Shown here piece by piece: positions 18,068 through 27,264 of a DNA stretch of 64,000 bases. The notes beneath the pieces are model-generated. The model had not been told where the DNA came from and did not search any database. It worked only from the letters and a program-made list of their open reading frames with translations. The position numbers were made by a program, and so were the translations under genes. How positions within the stretch are numbered: the stretch's first letter is position 1; the number at the start of each line of letters is the position of its first letter. This stretch comes from Methanomicrobiales archaeon (GTDB taxonomy: Archaea > Halobacteriota > Methanomicrobia > Methanomicrobiales > Methanospirillaceae): NCBI GenBank assembly GCA_012729535.1, contig JAAYCY010000055.1, positions 62,001 through 126,000 of the forward strand, given 5' to 3'.

Positions 18068-18741
18068 ATGGCGAAACAGACCCCTAAACCTGGGTCATGT
18101 CATCTCTGTAAGGAGTCATTAACGAAGCGAACCGCAGCGACACATCTGAAGAAAAAACATGGGGCAGCATCAGGTGAAGAACGCTTTATTATTATGGTTG
18201 ATACCCCGTATTCATCTCCCTATTGGATGATTCTCCTGGCAAAACCCACTGCCACGCTTGTAGATTTGGACGACGCATTACGTGATATCTGGGTAGAATG
18301 TTGTAGTCACCTTAGTACTTTTACAATTGAGGGAATTGAATACCAGGCACCTTCAATGGATCCCGTTGACTCATTTTACCCGACTAAATCTAAAAAGGTA
18401 AAACTCGAGAAGGTTCTCTGTCCTGGGATGGCTTTTTCCTATGAATATGATTTTGGGACGACACCGAACTCAGGCTGAAAGTTGCCGATGTTATTCTCTG
18501 GGAAAAGGATCCGAAGATGATTGTAATGGCAGTGATGAATATTAAACCGGAGTTCTCCTGTTCTGAATGTGGAAAACCTGCAATTTATCATTATCTTGAA
18601 AACGATGATGATACGGTTTTGTGCCTTGACTGTAGTTCTGACGAAGACCTTGATGAATGCTATCTGCTGCCGATATGTAATTCCCCCCGGACAGGTATGT
18701 GTGCATATGAGGGTGGGCGATATGATGAGGACTTGAAATAG
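18068..18741 (+). pseudogene. pRiA4b ORF-3-like protein gene with a frameshift
   Basis: The first frame (18068-18478) gives a CxxC...H...H zinc-finger-like start (CHLCKESLTKRTAATHLKKK) and then the pRiA4b ORF-3-like fold, recognisable from LVDLDDALRDIWVECCSHLS, the YQAPSMDPVD stretch and FSYEYDFG. At GGG 18455-18457 the reading should shift: a second frame continues TELRLKVADVILWEKDPKM, the expected partner of YEYDFG. It then runs through a CxxC segment (FSCSECGKPAIYH) to 18741. One lost base explains both halves. Such proteins are often linked to mobile or plasmid-derived DNA; function is not established. Confidence 0.72.
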
Positions 18742-18804
18742 TATTTTAAAGTTTTTATGTCAGATTACACCCGTAATATCCATTGACTGAATTAAAAAAA
18801 AATT

Positions 18805-20634
18805 TCATTGAATGATTCCGGTGTTCATCGTATAAAGAATGGTACCATTCTCGTCTGAAATATCAACTGGGAGAGTTCCGATTGTGGGAATTTCTCCAAA
18901 CATTGCCCGGACTGTAGATCTGACATTCTGTCCTCCGGCTCTTCCTGCATAGGTGGCAAAATACACCGGAATGTCCTGCATGTACATGATGTCATAAGGC
19001 TGGTTTAATGAAAGACCTATTACAGGAAGTTCATATTCTCTGGCAAGATCAAGTACATCGCGTGAAAAAAGTGGCATGTAATAGTTATTTGTCCGTTGTG
19101 TTGCATTGGTTGAACTTGTTTCAAGGATTAATAGTGAAGCATGAGATACTGCATTTTTCTGGTCATTTGTAAGATTCATCTGGTTCTGGTATGTAAATGA
19201 GACTATCTCCGGAGAGTAGCCCTGGCTTTGTAATATTTCATTCACAGCCTCTGAGGTTTCATTGGTAAATGAGGTTGTCGGACTGAATATGATGATACTT
19301 TGTAGATTCTCTCCGGAAAAGGGGATGAGATTATTTCTGTCTGAAACAAGGGTGACGGTTTTTTCAGCTGCCTTCTGTTCTACTATAAAGGCCTCTTCTC
19401 CAAGGCTAATCTTCTCTGCATTCGCACTTCGTGATTTTTGATCCAGATCACTGTTATTTCCGGAACAAGAGAGATCCATAATCCCATACTTTTCTTTCAA
19501 GTCAAGGATTCTTTTTACCGATTCATTAGCCCGCTCCCGGATTTCAGTATCTGTTTGGTATGCATGGAGTACAGTTTCATATGCTTCCTTAGCCGAGTCC
19601 GGGTAGAGGATCATATCTGCCCCGGCCCGGACTGCTTTCACTGCTGCATCCCCGGTTTTAAAATTATCAGCAATGGCCTTCATCATCATGGCATCAGTGA
19701 TGATAAGTCCGTCAAAGGAGAGTTCATCCCTGAGTAGTCCGGTAAGGATGGGTTTTGAGAGGGTTGCCGGAGTTGGAACTTCTGTGCCGTCTTCAAGGAT
19801 GTTCGTGGAATTATCATACGCCGGGAAGATGATATGAGCGGTCATAATGGCATCCACCCCTGATGTAATGGCGGATTTGAATGGGACCAGTTCAACCTCG
19901 TTCATCCGGGTTTTTGTATGGTTCTCAAGTGGAAGTCCGAGATGGCTGTCGATATCAACATCTCCATGACCGGGAAAGTGTTTTCCGCTGCAGATAATTC
20001 CTGCATCATGCATCCCGGCGATGTATGCATCTCCAAGTGTTGAAACCAGCTCCGGATCTGCACCAAATGACCGGATTCCGATAACCGGGTTGTTCTGGTT
20101 TGTTTCAACGTCCAGAACCGGGGCAAAGTTCATGTTGATTCCAAGGGAAGAGAGTTCATTACCAATGGTCCGGGCTACTTCCCTGGTGGTTTCTGCTGAA
20201 CGGCTGGCACCAAGGGCCATGTTTCCCGGCATCCGGGGACCAAAGGGAAGCCTCGTGATATATCCTCCTTCCTGGTCAATTGATATAAATAAAGGCACCT
20301 TTTTCCCGTTTTTGTGAAGTGACCCGTTTTTCTGGAGGCTCTCTGTAAGTGTTACCAACTGTTTTATTGAAGAAATATCCCGTGCAAAAAGAATTACACC
20401 ACCTGGATGAATTTGGCTTAGCATTGACACAAGTTCTGGTGTCATCTCCTGGGTACCATTTCCGGATGCAGAAGAAATGGCCGGCATGAAGAGTTGTCCT
20501 ACTCTCTCATCAGGAGTCATATTCAGGAATATTCCCTCCATTTCCGGTGATAGCACCGTATCACTCAGTACCGGAGGTATGTAACCGGTTAATAGAATCA
20601 GGGAAATAATTCCAATTATTACGCACCATCTCAT
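18805..20634 (-). CDS. Secreted NagZ-like beta-N-acetylhexosaminidase (GH3)
   Basis: 609 residues. An N-terminal signal peptide (IIGIISLILLTGYIPPVLS) suggests export. The GH3 barrel (about 35-370) has the NagZ-type landmarks FISIDQEGGYITRLPFGPR and SGKHFPGHGDVDIDSHLGLP; the latter carries the His/Asp catalytic dyad. DGLIITDAMMMKAI holds the Asp expected of the nucleophile. A C-terminal domain (about 420-609) extends it beyond the short bacterial NagZ. Expected reaction: removal of terminal N-acetylhexosamine residues from glycans. Archaea lack murein, so scavenging of bacterial wall fragments or turnover of own glycans is inferred. A truncated copy of its C-terminus lies at 16033-16344. Confidence 0.88.
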   Translation of the reverse strand: MRWCVIIGIISLILLTGYIPPVLSDTVLSPEMEGIFLNMTPDERVGQLFMPAISSASGNGTQEMTPELVSMLSQIHPGGVILFARDISSIKQLVTLTESLQKNGSLHKNGKKVPLFISIDQEGGYITRLPFGPRMPGNMALGASRSAETTREVARTIGNELSSLGINMNFAPVLDVETNQNNPVIGIRSFGADPELVSTLGDAYIAGMHDAGIICSGKHFPGHGDVDIDSHLGLPLENHTKTRMNEVELVPFKSAITSGVDAIMTAHIIFPAYDNSTNILEDGTEVPTPATLSKPILTGLLRDELSFDGLIITDAMMMKAIADNFKTGDAAVKAVRAGADMILYPDSAKEAYETVLHAYQTDTEIRERANESVKRILDLKEKYGIMDLSCSGNNSDLDQKSRSANAEKISLGEEAFIVEQKAAEKTVTLVSDRNNLIPFSGENLQSIIIFSPTTSFTNETSEAVNEILQSQGYSPEIVSFTYQNQMNLTNDQKNAVSHASLLILETSSTNATQRTNNYYMPLFSRDVLDLAREYELPVIGLSLNQPYDIMYMQDIPVYFATYAGRAGGQNVRSTVRAMFGEIPTIGTLPVDISDENGTILYTMNTGIIQ

Positions 20635-20752
20635 GATAGTAAGATAAACCGGAGAGATGAATAATTATTTGCATAAAAGAAATTTTTCCTGATTAATTCG
20701 AAATTTAGAAGAATTCTCATACCATAAGCCCATACCTATTTATTGAGTTGAA

Positions 20753-21394
20753 ATGACCGAAACAAATATTCATATTGCAGATGATTTTTCCTTTCTGGTG
20801 AAAAATGCCCTTGAACTGGGTGCTCTAGAGGCAAAAATTATCCTTGCATCAAAAATTTTTGTTGAGGACCGGGTGGTACTCAAATGCCGGAGCGGTTGTA
20901 TTTCATATGGAAAAAAACTGACCTGTCCCCCCTATGTCCCGACTCCGGACCAGTTCAGAAAAATACTTGATGAATACAAGTATGTACTTCTGGTAAAATA
21001 CATCTCACCAGCGAACGCAGAACCTGATGTCATCTGTTCGATTTACCGGTACTGGCTTGATCCAAAAGCTCCGGAAGAAAAGAGAAAAAAGGCACAGGAT
21101 TTCTGGAATGATCATTTCAATGGCACAAAGAACTTCTCTCCCATGATGCTTGAACTTGAACGGTTGGCATTTAATGCAGGATATACGTTTGCTCTAGCGT
21201 TCATGAACGGATCATGCAGACTGTGTGAAACCTGTAATGTTGAAAAAGGAATCTGTCTTCATCCTACCCAGGCAAGAATGACTGAACATGCGGTTGGAAT
21301 TAATATGAAAAAAACCGCAGAAGCAGCAGGGATGCCGATTAGGTTTCCGGTTGTTGGGCATCCTGAACTGATGGCTCTCCTGCTCATAGATTAA
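20753..21394 (+). CDS. DUF2284 metal-binding protein
   Basis: 213 residues. Near the N-terminus it has the cysteine-rich signature RSGCISYGKKLTCPPYVPTP, and at about 155-175 a second cluster, GSCRLCETCNVEKGICLHPT, together typical of DUF2284 predicted metal-binding proteins found widely in anaerobes and methanogens. The cysteine spacing suggests an iron-sulfur cluster or zinc. No enzymatic role is established. It runs convergent with the CO dehydrogenase operon, which ends 86 bases away; a functional link is possible but unproven. Confidence 0.85.
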   Translation: MTETNIHIADDFSFLVKNALELGALEAKIILASKIFVEDRVVLKCRSGCISYGKKLTCPPYVPTPDQFRKILDEYKYVLLVKYISPANAEPDVICSIYRYWLDPKAPEEKRKKAQDFWNDHFNGTKNFSPMMLELERLAFNAGYTFALAFMNGSCRLCETCNVEKGICLHPTQARMTEHAVGINMKKTAEAAGMPIRFPVVGHPELMALLLID

Positions 21395-21480
21395 ATGTCA
21401 TAATGAACTGAACAATAATCTTTTTATTCAAATACCCGTCCACCATGAATAATTCTCATAAAAAGGTTCAATTCAGATAC

Positions 21481-22299
21481 TTATACCCGCATCATCCCAT
21501 GCATCTCAAGAGAGAACTGGAGTTCCCGGACTCCGTCAACAAATTCTGACTGTTCATTGAGCATTGGTCGTACATCCGGATCATACAGGAGCATCATCTC
21601 GTCATATGGGATGTAAAACCTCCCGGAGAAGATTTCTTCATATCCTGACATGAGCTGATTTACTTTTCTTACATCCCCCGGAGACCTAACACGGTTTACC
21701 ACCAGGTGAATATCCGGAATACCAAGTTCCCGGGCAAGTTCTGCTGCATGCTTTACGACCTGAACCGAATTAAATGTCGGGTCGGCAACCAGTATTGCCT
21801 GGTTAAATCCTTTTGCAAGTGCCCTTCCAAAATGCTCAACCCCTGCCTGGGTGTCCATGAGAATAATCTCTCCTTCCCGGAGGTTGATATGCCTCATAAC
21901 TGCATCCAGAAGGGTGTTTTCCGGACAAAGACAACCGGTTGCAGCTTTTACCACCGTGCCCATCACCAGGATGTTCACCCCGTCCGGACCTTTCATGCCA
22001 AACCTTTCCACTACGTCTGATACGTCCGGATTTAGTGAGAGCATCAGGCCATACCCGGAATCAGGTCGTGCCCCGGTTTTTTCTTCTATGTAGTCAAGGT
22101 TCTTTGACAGAGGAACAATTAATTCAGTATCTTCAGCAGGAACACCAAGAGCATAGGGAAGGTTCATCTGGGGATCTTCGTCCACTGCAAGGACTGAATA
22201 TCCCCGGCCTGCAAAGAGATGGGAGAGCAGTGACGTAATGGTTGTCTTCCCCACTCCACCTTTTCCTGTGATTACGACGCGAAATCCCTGCCCGGTCAT
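21481..22299 (-). CDS. cooC: CO dehydrogenase nickel-insertion ATPase CooC
   Basis: 272 residues, a MinD/Mrp-type ATPase. The deviant Walker A is VITGKGGVGKTTITS near residue 10. VDEDPQMNL follows, and a CxC metal site is seen in ATGCLCPEN near 118-122, with DTQAGVEHFGR near 150. CooC dimers bind Ni(II) through this CxC and load the C-cluster of CooS in an ATP-dependent step. It is the last gene of the operon; 37 bases separate it from the nuoG-like gene. Its presence supports an active, nickel-containing CooS. GGAGGAATAAATG at the start gives a strong ribosome binding site. Confidence 0.93.
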   Translation of the reverse strand: MTGQGFRVVITGKGGVGKTTITSLLSHLFAGRGYSVLAVDEDPQMNLPYALGVPAEDTELIVPLSKNLDYIEEKTGARPDSGYGLMLSLNPDVSDVVERFGMKGPDGVNILVMGTVVKAATGCLCPENTLLDAVMRHINLREGEIILMDTQAGVEHFGRALAKGFNQAILVADPTFNSVQVVKHAAELARELGIPDIHLVVNRVRSPGDVRKVNQLMSGYEEIFSGRFYIPYDEMMLLYDPDVRPMLNEQSEFVDGVRELQFSLEMHGMMRV

Positions 22300-22336
22300 T
22301 TATTCATTCCTCCAAATTCTGGCTCAATCACTTTTT

Positions 22337-23161
22337 TCATGGCTCTCTGTCAGTTAAGGGGATCTTATGAATTTCTTTTCTGGTGAAGTATTTTCTCCTG
22401 CATTCAGGACACAGGTTTTTTATTTTTTCGATCAATCCGGGCTCAAGTTTTGTCAAGACCTTTTCCATCAGTCTTTGTGGTGCAAAGGATTTTCCACATT
22501 CCGGACAGGTGACAAGAGCAACAGTGGTCTCTGACCATGAATGCATAACCCGGCTTTCTCCGATATCTTCACATACAATAGCACGGGTCGGGCATACCCG
22601 GGCACAGGCAGCACACCCGGCACAATCCGGGTTATGTTCATAAAACGGGGTGTTAATTACCGTGTATGGTCCCCGGTTTATAAAACTGATAGCGGAGTTT
22701 CCCATTATCTCTTCACATACCCGGACACAAAGGCCGCAGAGGATACATTTTCCCTGCAAAGGGTCGTCATGCACGATCTTTTTCAAAAATCTTGTTTTTG
22801 TGACACCATATTTTGCAGCCATCTCTTTGATGACTTCTGATTTTGGAGCTTCTGCCAGGTAGAGTTCGAAAAGCAGATTTCGGTGTTTTATGATTTGTGG
22901 AGTGTCTGTCAGGATTTCAAGACCGTTATGAACCCTTATCGTACAGGCCGGAGTCATTTCGGTCTTTCCACAGGTTACCACGTCAACCATACACAGTCGG
23001 CAGGCTCCATAGGGTTCGAGGGCTTTTTCATAACAGAGATGAGGGATGTCTATATTATGTCGGATGGCGGTGAGCAGAAATATTTCACCTTCTTCTGCCA
23101 GGTACTGGTTTTTATTGATGGTTATCGTAACCATTCGGTTGTTATTTCCAGGCACTGCCAT
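22337..23161 (-). CDS. NuoG/HoxU-like iron-sulfur subunit of a diaphorase module
   Basis: 274 residues from ATG 23161, chosen because GGAGGGAAGG lies just before it and it starts right after the nuoF stop; an earlier in-frame ATG (23203) would overlap nuoF. Domains: a [2Fe-2S] ferredoxin fold (IPHLCYE, YGACRLCMVDV), a NuoG-type His/Cys region, then two [4Fe-4S] motifs (CILCGLCVRVC and CAGCAACARVCPTRAIVC). The C-terminus has two CPEC motifs (CPECGKSF, LCPECRRK), like a zinc ribbon. The large molybdopterin-like domain of true NuoG and any hydrogenase H-cluster are absent, so it is an electron-wire subunit, as in HoxU. Confidence 0.87.
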   Translation of the reverse strand: MAVPGNNNRMVTITINKNQYLAEEGEIFLLTAIRHNIDIPHLCYEKALEPYGACRLCMVDVVTCGKTEMTPACTIRVHNGLEILTDTPQIIKHRNLLFELYLAEAPKSEVIKEMAAKYGVTKTRFLKKIVHDDPLQGKCILCGLCVRVCEEIMGNSAISFINRGPYTVINTPFYEHNPDCAGCAACARVCPTRAIVCEDIGESRVMHSWSETTVALVTCPECGKSFAPQRLMEKVLTKLEPGLIEKIKNLCPECRRKYFTRKEIHKIPLTDREP

Positions 23162-23162
23162 G

Positions 23163-24863
23163 CTACCTTCCCTCCGGTGTAATGAGTTGGTCATACTCCT
23201 CAATAAAATACTTCAGGGTAGTAAGGACCGGGTTTGGTGCTGTCTGTCCAAGACCACAGAGAGAAGTTTTCTGAACGGTATCAGATAGTTCTTGTAAAAG
23301 TTTAATATCGTTTTGTGTTCCTTTTCCGGCGATGATTCGGTTGAGGATGAGGAGCATATGTTTCAGACCCTCACGGCAGGGGACACATTTTCCACAGGAT
23401 TCACTGGATGCGAAGTTGATAAAATACCTGGCAATATCCACCATGTTGGTATCTTCATCCATCACGACAAGCCCCCCTGATCCCATCATCGTTCCAACCT
23501 TGTTCAGGTTTTCAAAGTCAACCGGGGTATCAAAAAGTCTTTGTGGAATGCATCCCCCCGATGGTCCGCCGGTCTGGACTGCTTTTACCCCTTTCCCAAG
23601 AGCTCCTCCATTTCCGATATCATAGATGATGGTTTGAAGAGATGTTCCCAGGGGGACTTCTACCATTCCTACGTTATCCACCTTTCCGACCAGGGAAAAG
23701 ACCTTGGTGCCGGTATTTCCCTTAGTCCCAATCGCTGAATACCATGCTGCACCTTTTCCAATGATGACTGGAACATTACACCAGGTCTCGACATTATTCA
23801 GGTCAGTTGGTCTGCCAAATACTCCTTTTTCAGTCAGTCGGGGAGGACGAAGCCGTGGTCTTCCGGTCTTTCCTTCGATAGATGCAACAAGTGCGGTAGA
23901 TTCACCACATACAAATGCTCCTGCACCGGTTGCGATTTGGATATCAAAATCAAATCCTGAATTCAGGATATTTTTTCCAAGCAGTCCGTATGCCCGTGCC
24001 TGGTCAAGAGCCAGAGTGAGCCGCTTTATTGCAAGCGGGTATTCTGCCCGGATATAGATAAGACCCTCATGGACATCCATCCCGTATGCTCCGATGAGCA
24101 TCCCCTCAAGGAGCATGTGGGGATCACTCTCCATCTCGTTCCGGTTCATGTATGCACCGGGGTCTCCCTCATCGGCATTGCATACGATAAATTTTTCAGA
24201 TCCGGGAGCCTTTTTCGTGATCTCCCATTTCAGACCTGCAGGAAACCCAGCACCTCCCCGTCCCCGAAGCCCGGACTTTTTCACTTCTTCGATGATAGTA
24301 TCCGGGGGTATAGAGGTAAGAGCTTTAAAAGCTGCAAAATAACCGCCAATCCCGATATATTCATCAATATCCTCCGGGTTAATGAGGCCGCAATCCCGGA
24401 GAATTACTTTTTTCTGGTGGGAAAAAAACGGAATTTCTCCATAGTCCGGAACTGATTCAAATCCGTCTCCATACACCAGGTTTCCGGTGATATGATCCCA
24501 GTCCGGAATCCTGCAAAGGGCAAGATCCTGTGGTATGTCTCCTTTACATGCAAGTGAAATAATCCGTTCAGCGTCATCTATGGAGACCTTGTGAAGCAGA
24601 ATTTGTGATTTACCTGGAATGTATACTGATACCAGTGGTTCTTCCTTGCAATATCCAATACAACCGGATTTAACTACTAAAATATCATGACTGTTGTTTT
24701 GTATTATCTCCTGCATCCGATGATACAGTGCCATTCCACCAACTGCTATTCCACATGAAGAAACTCCAATCCCAATTCTCGGGTGATTCGGCTGAATTTT
24801 GGTAAGACCTCGTTTCCGGATTGACTCAAGGTCTGCCTGAGATCTGATGATCATCGCTTCCAC
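23163..24863 (-). CDS. NuoF-like FMN/NAD(P)H-binding subunit
   Basis: 566 residues. An N-terminal thioredoxin-like [2Fe-2S]-type domain (GIGVSSCGIAVGG, CIGYCKEEPLV) is followed by the NuoF flavoprotein core. The FMN and NAD(H) loop is GLRGRGGAGFPAGLKWE, then CNADEGDPGAYMNR and GAGAFVCGESTAL. The C-terminal [4Fe-4S] site is SCGKCVPCREG. Extra C-terminal ferredoxins found in HndC/HydB are not visible. In complex I and bifurcating hydrogenases this subunit oxidises or reduces NAD(P)H. It overlaps nuoE by 13 bases and abuts nuoG, so the three are translationally coupled and probably form one diaphorase. Confidence 0.92.
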   Translation of the reverse strand: MEAMIIRSQADLESIRKRGLTKIQPNHPRIGIGVSSCGIAVGGMALYHRMQEIIQNNSHDILVVKSGCIGYCKEEPLVSVYIPGKSQILLHKVSIDDAERIISLACKGDIPQDLALCRIPDWDHITGNLVYGDGFESVPDYGEIPFFSHQKKVILRDCGLINPEDIDEYIGIGGYFAAFKALTSIPPDTIIEEVKKSGLRGRGGAGFPAGLKWEITKKAPGSEKFIVCNADEGDPGAYMNRNEMESDPHMLLEGMLIGAYGMDVHEGLIYIRAEYPLAIKRLTLALDQARAYGLLGKNILNSGFDFDIQIATGAGAFVCGESTALVASIEGKTGRPRLRPPRLTEKGVFGRPTDLNNVETWCNVPVIIGKGAAWYSAIGTKGNTGTKVFSLVGKVDNVGMVEVPLGTSLQTIIYDIGNGGALGKGVKAVQTGGPSGGCIPQRLFDTPVDFENLNKVGTMMGSGGLVVMDEDTNMVDIARYFINFASSESCGKCVPCREGLKHMLLILNRIIAGKGTQNDIKLLQELSDTVQKTSLCGLGQTAPNPVLTTLKYFIEEYDQLITPEGR

Positions 24864-25333
24864 CCGTATTTTTCAAGGATCTCCGGGATTTTCTCCGGTA
24901 TTACATATCCGTACAGGTCACCGTCCACCTGAAGAACTGGTGCCATACTGCATGCCCCAAAGCACCTCGCAATCTCGACTGTGAACTTGTTATCAGGTGT
25001 TGTCTGCAGGTATTTCCCATCCTGACTTTCTCCGGATATTCCGAGACACTCCTGGAGAACTTTTAGGTTCTTCACAGCTCCCTTCACATGACAGGGAGTG
25101 CCCATGCAGACCGTTATCAGGTGTTCTCCGACCCGCTGTAAACTAAAAAACGAATAAAAGGTGACCAGGCTATATAATTGTGATAAAGGGATCTCTATTT
25201 TCTCCGAAAGAAGTTTCAGGGTGTCCATGGGAACATGACGTTCCTGGATCTGGATTTCCCGTAGTATTCCCAGTATCCTCCCGGAAGGGGATGCATACTG
25301 GGCAATAATCTCGTCAAGACTCTTTTCATCCAT
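24851..25333 (-). CDS. NuoE-like [2Fe-2S] thioredoxin-fold subunit
   Basis: 160 residues, the typical NuoE length. The four [2Fe-2S] ligands are seen in CMGTPCHVKG and CFGACSMAPV. The N-terminal helical bundle carries ILREIQIQERHVPMDTL and LSQLYSLVTFYSFF as in other family members. It passes electrons between the flavoprotein NuoF and partner clusters. The gene follows cooS by 26 bases and overlaps the next gene, which argues for a single operon with the CO dehydrogenase. Confidence 0.93.
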   Translation of the reverse strand: MDEKSLDEIIAQYASPSGRILGILREIQIQERHVPMDTLKLLSEKIEIPLSQLYSLVTFYSFFSLQRVGEHLITVCMGTPCHVKGAVKNLKVLQECLGISGESQDGKYLQTTPDNKFTVEIARCFGACSMAPVLQVDGDLYGYVIPEKIPEILEKYGWKR

Positions 25334-25359
25334 GATTCCCTCTAAAAAAATGCAAAGGA

Positions 25360-27246
25360 TCAGATGTTCAGTGCCTTTCTCTTCCGGTTGATCTCGGCTT
25401 CGAGCAGGTCTGCAGCTTTTATTGGATCAGGTTCCACCGCAAAGGCAGAGTTTGTAATTCCTTTAATTCCGTCTGCTAGCAGGTTTAATACATTACTGCT
25501 TCCGAAGATCTTTGGAGGAATTCCAAGGACCGTGTATACTCCGGAAGAAACAAAATAGGTCCCGATGGATATCGCTTTTTGTGAATACCACTCCGGAGCG
25601 GCTCCACCAATGGGGAGATCCCCGATGCCAACCCCGAGTTCTTTTGCAATATTTGCAGCAAGCACAAGGATTCTTGAACAGTCAACACAAGACCCCATGT
25701 GCAGGACCGGTGGAATTCCCAGGAGTTTACATACCGATGCAAGCCCTTCTCCTGCAAGGGAAGCAGCTTCAGGGACTAACAGGCCTGCTTTTCCACAGGC
25801 AATTGCAGAGCATCCGGTCTCAACAACCAGGATATTTCGTTTGATGAGTTCTTTTGCCAGAGTAATGTGTCCAAAGTCCTGTTTAATCCGTGGATTGTTA
25901 CAGCCGACAATTCCGACACATCCCTTGATGGTTCCGGCAACAATGGCATCAATCAGTGCTTTATATGAACCTCCGAGAGCTTTTCTGATAGTCTCTTCGG
26001 AGAAACCTGCCATCAGTTTCATCGGCCGTTCCGGGATCCTGACCCTGTCTGAATTTCTATTCGGGAAGTTTTCAATTGCCAGTTTTATGATACTTTTTGC
26101 GGTGTCCATGGCATTTTCCGGATTGAACTCCATGTAACTGGCACCGATTATCTTGGCCTTGGTACTGGTGGTAATCACTTTTGTGTGGTAACAGCTAGCC
26201 GTTGCTGGAACCGAAGGGAAAATACACTGGTAATCAACGATCATCGCCTCAACTGCACCGGTTGCAATCGCAAGTTCCTGGTCCAGGAAACTTCCGGCAA
26301 TAGGGATACCACTTCTCATCAGGAGTTCATTGCCCGTGCAGCACATGCCGACAAGATTGATTCCTTTTGCACCTTTCTCTTCGGCAAGTCGCTTCAGCTC
26401 CGGATCCTCTGCAGTGTTAACAATCATCTGAGAGAGCAGGGGATTGTGGCCATGAAGAACAATATTGACTTTATCCTTGCTGAGTGTTGCAAGGTTTGTG
26501 ATGGATGTAATGGGTGTAGGTGTTCCAAAGAGGATGTCTGAACACTCTGTTGCAGCCATTGATCCTCCCCATCCGTCGGAAAGTGAGGTTCTCATGGCAT
26601 GGAGAAGAATATTCACATAATCGGCATCGACACCCATGTGAATCCGGTGCATTGCTTCTACAATTTCCCGGTCAATACTCCGGGGCATGACTCCCGCTTT
26701 TTTCCAGATTTCCCTGGTTGGTTCCGGAGCTCTCTCGGAGAGCTGGAGCCTGTTTTTAACCGTTCCAAACTCTTCCAGTATTCCAATAGCAAGATCTTTT
26801 GCAACATCCTTTGAATCTCTGCCATCGGTTTTTATGCCATATTCCGTTGCCAGTACCTGTAATTTTTCAACATCGGTAATCTGGTACCCTTGAGCTTTTC
26901 CTTCAGCAGTCTCAAGTAAAACTTCTACAACTTCTCTTCCATGGTCGGAGTGAGCAGCAGCACCAACACAGAGGTCATCGAGCAGGTTTCTTGCAACAAT
27001 GGTATCGACATCTGCACCACAGACTCCACGGGATGTTTTTCCTCCGAAAGGATCAATCCGGCATGGTCCCATGGCACAATTGTTACAGCATACACCAAGC
27101 TGCCCAAATCCACACTGGGGTTGCTGTAATGCAAACCGGTCCCATGCAGTTTCCACTCCTTCTTCAATGGTCTTTCTGATGATCTCCTGGTCGGTTCTGT
27201 CCATTGCTCTTTGCTGTGCTATCTCAATACTCTCCTTTCCAGTCAT
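25360..27246 (-). CDS. cooS: Anaerobic nickel carbon monoxide dehydrogenase, catalytic subunit
   Basis: 628 residues, full length for monofunctional CooS. It catalyses CO + H2O to CO2 + 2 H+ + 2 e-. The N-terminal D- and B-cluster cysteines are visible in QCGFGQLGVCCNNCAMGPC and RGVCGADVDTI. C-cluster regions are HGHNPLLSQ, GMCCTGNELLMRSG, CVGIVGCNNPR, ETGCSAIACGKAG and MGSCVDCSRI. It lies between cooF and nuoE with gaps of 18 and 26 bases. There is no acetyl-CoA synthase or Cdh subunit beside it, so this is not the carbon-fixing archaeal CODH/ACS complex; CO oxidation, CO detoxification or CO2 reduction are the likely roles. Confidence 0.96.
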   Translation of the reverse strand: MTGKESIEIAQQRAMDRTDQEIIRKTIEEGVETAWDRFALQQPQCGFGQLGVCCNNCAMGPCRIDPFGGKTSRGVCGADVDTIVARNLLDDLCVGAAAHSDHGREVVEVLLETAEGKAQGYQITDVEKLQVLATEYGIKTDGRDSKDVAKDLAIGILEEFGTVKNRLQLSERAPEPTREIWKKAGVMPRSIDREIVEAMHRIHMGVDADYVNILLHAMRTSLSDGWGGSMAATECSDILFGTPTPITSITNLATLSKDKVNIVLHGHNPLLSQMIVNTAEDPELKRLAEEKGAKGINLVGMCCTGNELLMRSGIPIAGSFLDQELAIATGAVEAMIVDYQCIFPSVPATASCYHTKVITTSTKAKIIGASYMEFNPENAMDTAKSIIKLAIENFPNRNSDRVRIPERPMKLMAGFSEETIRKALGGSYKALIDAIVAGTIKGCVGIVGCNNPRIKQDFGHITLAKELIKRNILVVETGCSAIACGKAGLLVPEAASLAGEGLASVCKLLGIPPVLHMGSCVDCSRILVLAANIAKELGVGIGDLPIGGAAPEWYSQKAISIGTYFVSSGVYTVLGIPPKIFGSSNVLNLLADGIKGITNSAFAVEPDPIKAADLLEAEINRKRKALNI

Positions 27247-27264
27247 GTTTTTTCCCTCCCCTGA

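Noticed and set aside
20021-20317. 98-codon plus-strand frame inside the NagZ gene
   Set aside because: It is a shadow; the NagZ catalytic motifs are in the minus-strand frame.
23162-23203. Longer start for the nuoG-like gene
   Set aside because: It would overlap nuoF by about 40 bases, while a strong GGAGGGAAGG precedes ATG 23161.
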